NCBI RefSeq assembly: GCF_016599855.1 | Contig: NZ_CP067041.1 | Location: forward strand, 6,014,001 to 6,078,000 | Direction of reading: 5' to 3' | DNA length: 64,000 bases | Source of the DNA: Bradyrhizobium diazoefficiens | GTDB taxonomy: Bacteria; Pseudomonadota; Alphaproteobacteria; Rhizobiales; Xanthobacteraceae | Shown here: in pieces, positions 63,013-64,000 of the stretch | Layout: each line of letters opens with the position of its first letter | Position numbering within the stretch: the stretch's first letter is position 1 | Notes under the pieces: model-generated | Databases searched by the model: none | What the model was told of the DNA's origin: nothing | Seen by the model: only the letters and a program-made list of their open reading frames with translations | Made by a program: the position numbers and the translations under genes

Positions 63013-63038
63013 AGAGCCCCGTCCGAGGACGGGGCTCT
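63013..63038 (-). terminator. Terminator after the pilin gene
   Basis: An 11-base perfect stem AGAGCCCCGTC-CGAG-GACGGGGCTCT, followed on the minus strand by TTTCGTTTGG. It lies 23 bases after the pilin stop. Confidence 0.85.
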
Positions 63039-63061
63039 CTGAACTCAGGCTTCGTCAGCTC

Positions 63062-63226
63062 TTACTTGAGGCTGGACGAGATCGAGCCGAACTTGGTGTT
63101 CAGCGTGCTGCCGAGGTTGTTGACGACGGTGATGATCGCCAGCGCGATGCCGGCAGCGATCAGGCCGTATTCGATGGCGGTGGCGCCGGATTCGTCCTTC
63201 ACGAAACGCGAAACGAGGTTCTTCAT
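63062..63226 (-). CDS. pilA: Flp/Fap-type pilin
   Basis: A 54-residue type IVb pilin: a short basic leader MKNLVSRFVKDESG, then ATAIEYGLIAAGIALAIITV, the hydrophobic helix with the conserved Glu about five residues after the Gly cleavage site, cut by a TadV-like peptidase. It forms the Flp (Tad) pilus used for adhesion. ATG 63226 is preferred to 63247. The export genes (cpa/tad) are not in the window. Confidence 0.95.
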   Translation of the reverse strand: MKNLVSRFVKDESGATAIEYGLIAAGIALAIITVVNNLGSTLNTKFGSISSSLK

Positions 63227-63518
63227 AGACTGCTCCAAAGGATACACGTGGCTTCAACTGGTCTGGCTTTTCGGCTTCCCAGCGCCGCCCGACCATGGAA
63301 CCGAACGTAAGGGCAAAGACTTGCGCCGCAGTTAATTCGACTGCGCAAACACGGAACGCTTTGCATGTATTCGCCGATGGTAAACTGAAATCTAAAACAA
63401 CCAGTTAAGTTGCACGGACACAGACCAGTGCTAGTTGCGCCGATTTACTGGAAGTTATGACCGCCATGGTCCAATGCCGCCCGCTCGGCGCGCAGGACCA
63501 AGAACAAGACGAGGCGGC

Positions 63519-64000
63519 ATGTCCCTTTCCTTCACCAACAGCATCACGGTGCAGAGCCGCGCGCGCGCGCTGGTGCCGCTGTGTGTCGGCGCGGGCGCCT
63601 ATCTCTTCTTCCTCTATGTCGGCGACACGCTGCTTCAGGACTCCGACTCGTTCTGGCAGATCAAGATCGGCCAGTGGATCCTCGATCATCACGCCCTGCC
63701 CTATACCGACTTCTATTCCTTCACGCGGCTTGGCGAACCATGGATCTCGACGTCCTGGCTGTCGCAAATTCTGTTCGCGGTCTCCTACACGCAATGGGAC
63801 TGGGCCGGGCCGGTGATCCTCACCGCGCTCGCGATCGCGGCATCGGCCGCAATCTTGGTTTATTTGCTGGACGCACATCTCGAAATCCCGCGCTCGGTGC
63901 TGTTCGCGATGGTGGCCGTGCTGCTGTCGCTCCATCACATCCTGGCGCGGCCACACATCCTGGCGCTGCCAGTGATGATCGCGTGGGTGGGCGTGCTGAT
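63519..64000 (+). CDS. Large membrane protein, 3' end outside window
   Basis: The first 160 residues are visible, starting MSLSFTNSITVQSRARALVP with GAGG before ATG 63519. One membrane helix about residues 20-36, then a soluble loop with DSDSFWQIKIGQWILDHHALPYTDFYSFT, and several helices after about residue 80. A D-x-D-x-x-W loop after the first helix recalls the GT-C glycosyltransferase architecture, but this is a guess. No function can be assigned. Confidence 0.6.
   Translation, partial: MSLSFTNSITVQSRARALVPLCVGAGAYLFFLYVGDTLLQDSDSFWQIKIGQWILDHHALPYTDFYSFTRLGEPWISTSWLSQILFAVSYTQWDWAGPVILTALAIAASAAILVYLLDAHLEIPRSVLFAMVAVLLSLHHILARPHILALPVMIAWVGVL

Noticed and set aside
63393..63408. CtrA-like site TTAA-N7-TTTT upstream of the pilin gene (minus strand)
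   Set aside because: Only six of eight consensus bases match and it is 165 bases from the start, so it is too weak to call, though pilA is a known CtrA target in Caulobacter.
1..64000. tRNA, rRNA, CRISPR, prophage, transposase or integrase genes
   Set aside because: None was recognised on reading the intergenic regions and proteins; small RNAs without known structure cannot be excluded.

Overview
The window reads as ordinary chromosome of an alphaproteobacterium of the Bradyrhizobium / Rhodopseudomonas group. This is inferred from the high G+C content, the proteins (three-gene pntAA-pntAB-pntB transhydrogenase, a 50-residue aa3 oxidase subunit IV, GapR/DUF2312, purE-purK close to rpsU, a Flp pilin) and many small palindromic intergenic repeats of kinds common in that group. 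No search could be run, so family names rest on motifs and remembered family patterns. I saw no rRNA, tRNA, CRISPR array, transposase or prophage.

Layout. 1-4.2 kb: end of a membrane protein, two tandem secreted four-cysteine proteins, a proline-rich membrane protein and purA. 4.6-8.1 kb: two paralogous EamA exporters around a TetR regulator divergent from a small membrane protein, plus a DUF1330 protein. 8.3-16.2 kb: a chemoreceptor, a 2-hydroxyacid dehydrogenase, a sugar-type ABC importer (binding protein and two permeases, no ATPase) and a phytase-like esterase. 16.4-20.7 kb: GNAT, the two 3-oxoacid CoA-transferase subunits, AsmA. 20.8-24.4 kb: a DctA-type carrier and a PrpF-family isomerase with a divergent LysR regulator. 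24.8-32.5 kb: a second ABC importer without ATPase, a polyamine-type ABC set without binding protein, and a GlpD-like oxidoreductase. 32.6-38.8 kb: a PAS-GGDEF-EAL protein, an LhgO-like oxidase, a group of four very small proteins and a diguanylate cyclase with a lysine-rich tail. 38.9-41.3 kb: purE-purK, a deleted aquaporin gene, rpsU. 41.6-48.8 kb: TPR lipoprotein, cupin, Ca2+/H+ antiporter, hydrolase, transhydrogenase operon, oxidase subunit IV. 48.9-51.6 kb: an AbrB/Doc toxin-antitoxin pair and an M3 peptidase. 51.7-57.7 kb: a sigma-54 activator and a cell-wall pair (L,D-transpeptidase and DUF882 peptidase). 57.7-64 kb: gapR, DUF1244, DUF1036-pyk, TetR, PAP2 phosphatase, Flp pilin and the start of a large membrane protein.

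How the genes fit together. Most are housekeeping: purine synthesis, glycolysis, redox balance, ribosome, cell wall. The accessory part is mainly nutrient uptake: three incomplete ABC systems, the PrpF/DctA/LysR unit and the CoA-transferase. Two c-di-GMP enzymes and a chemoreceptor suggest lifestyle control. The points most worth a second look are the aqpZ relic with a visible deletion joint, the perfect palindrome in front of the toxin-antitoxin pair, palindromic elements between binding-protein and permease genes in both ATPase-less ABC operons, a dispersed repeat that supplies the stop codon of the CoA-transferase A subunit, the tandem four-cysteine proteins, and two cytosolic enzymes with histone-H1-like tails. 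I did not find a clear new defence or biosynthetic system.
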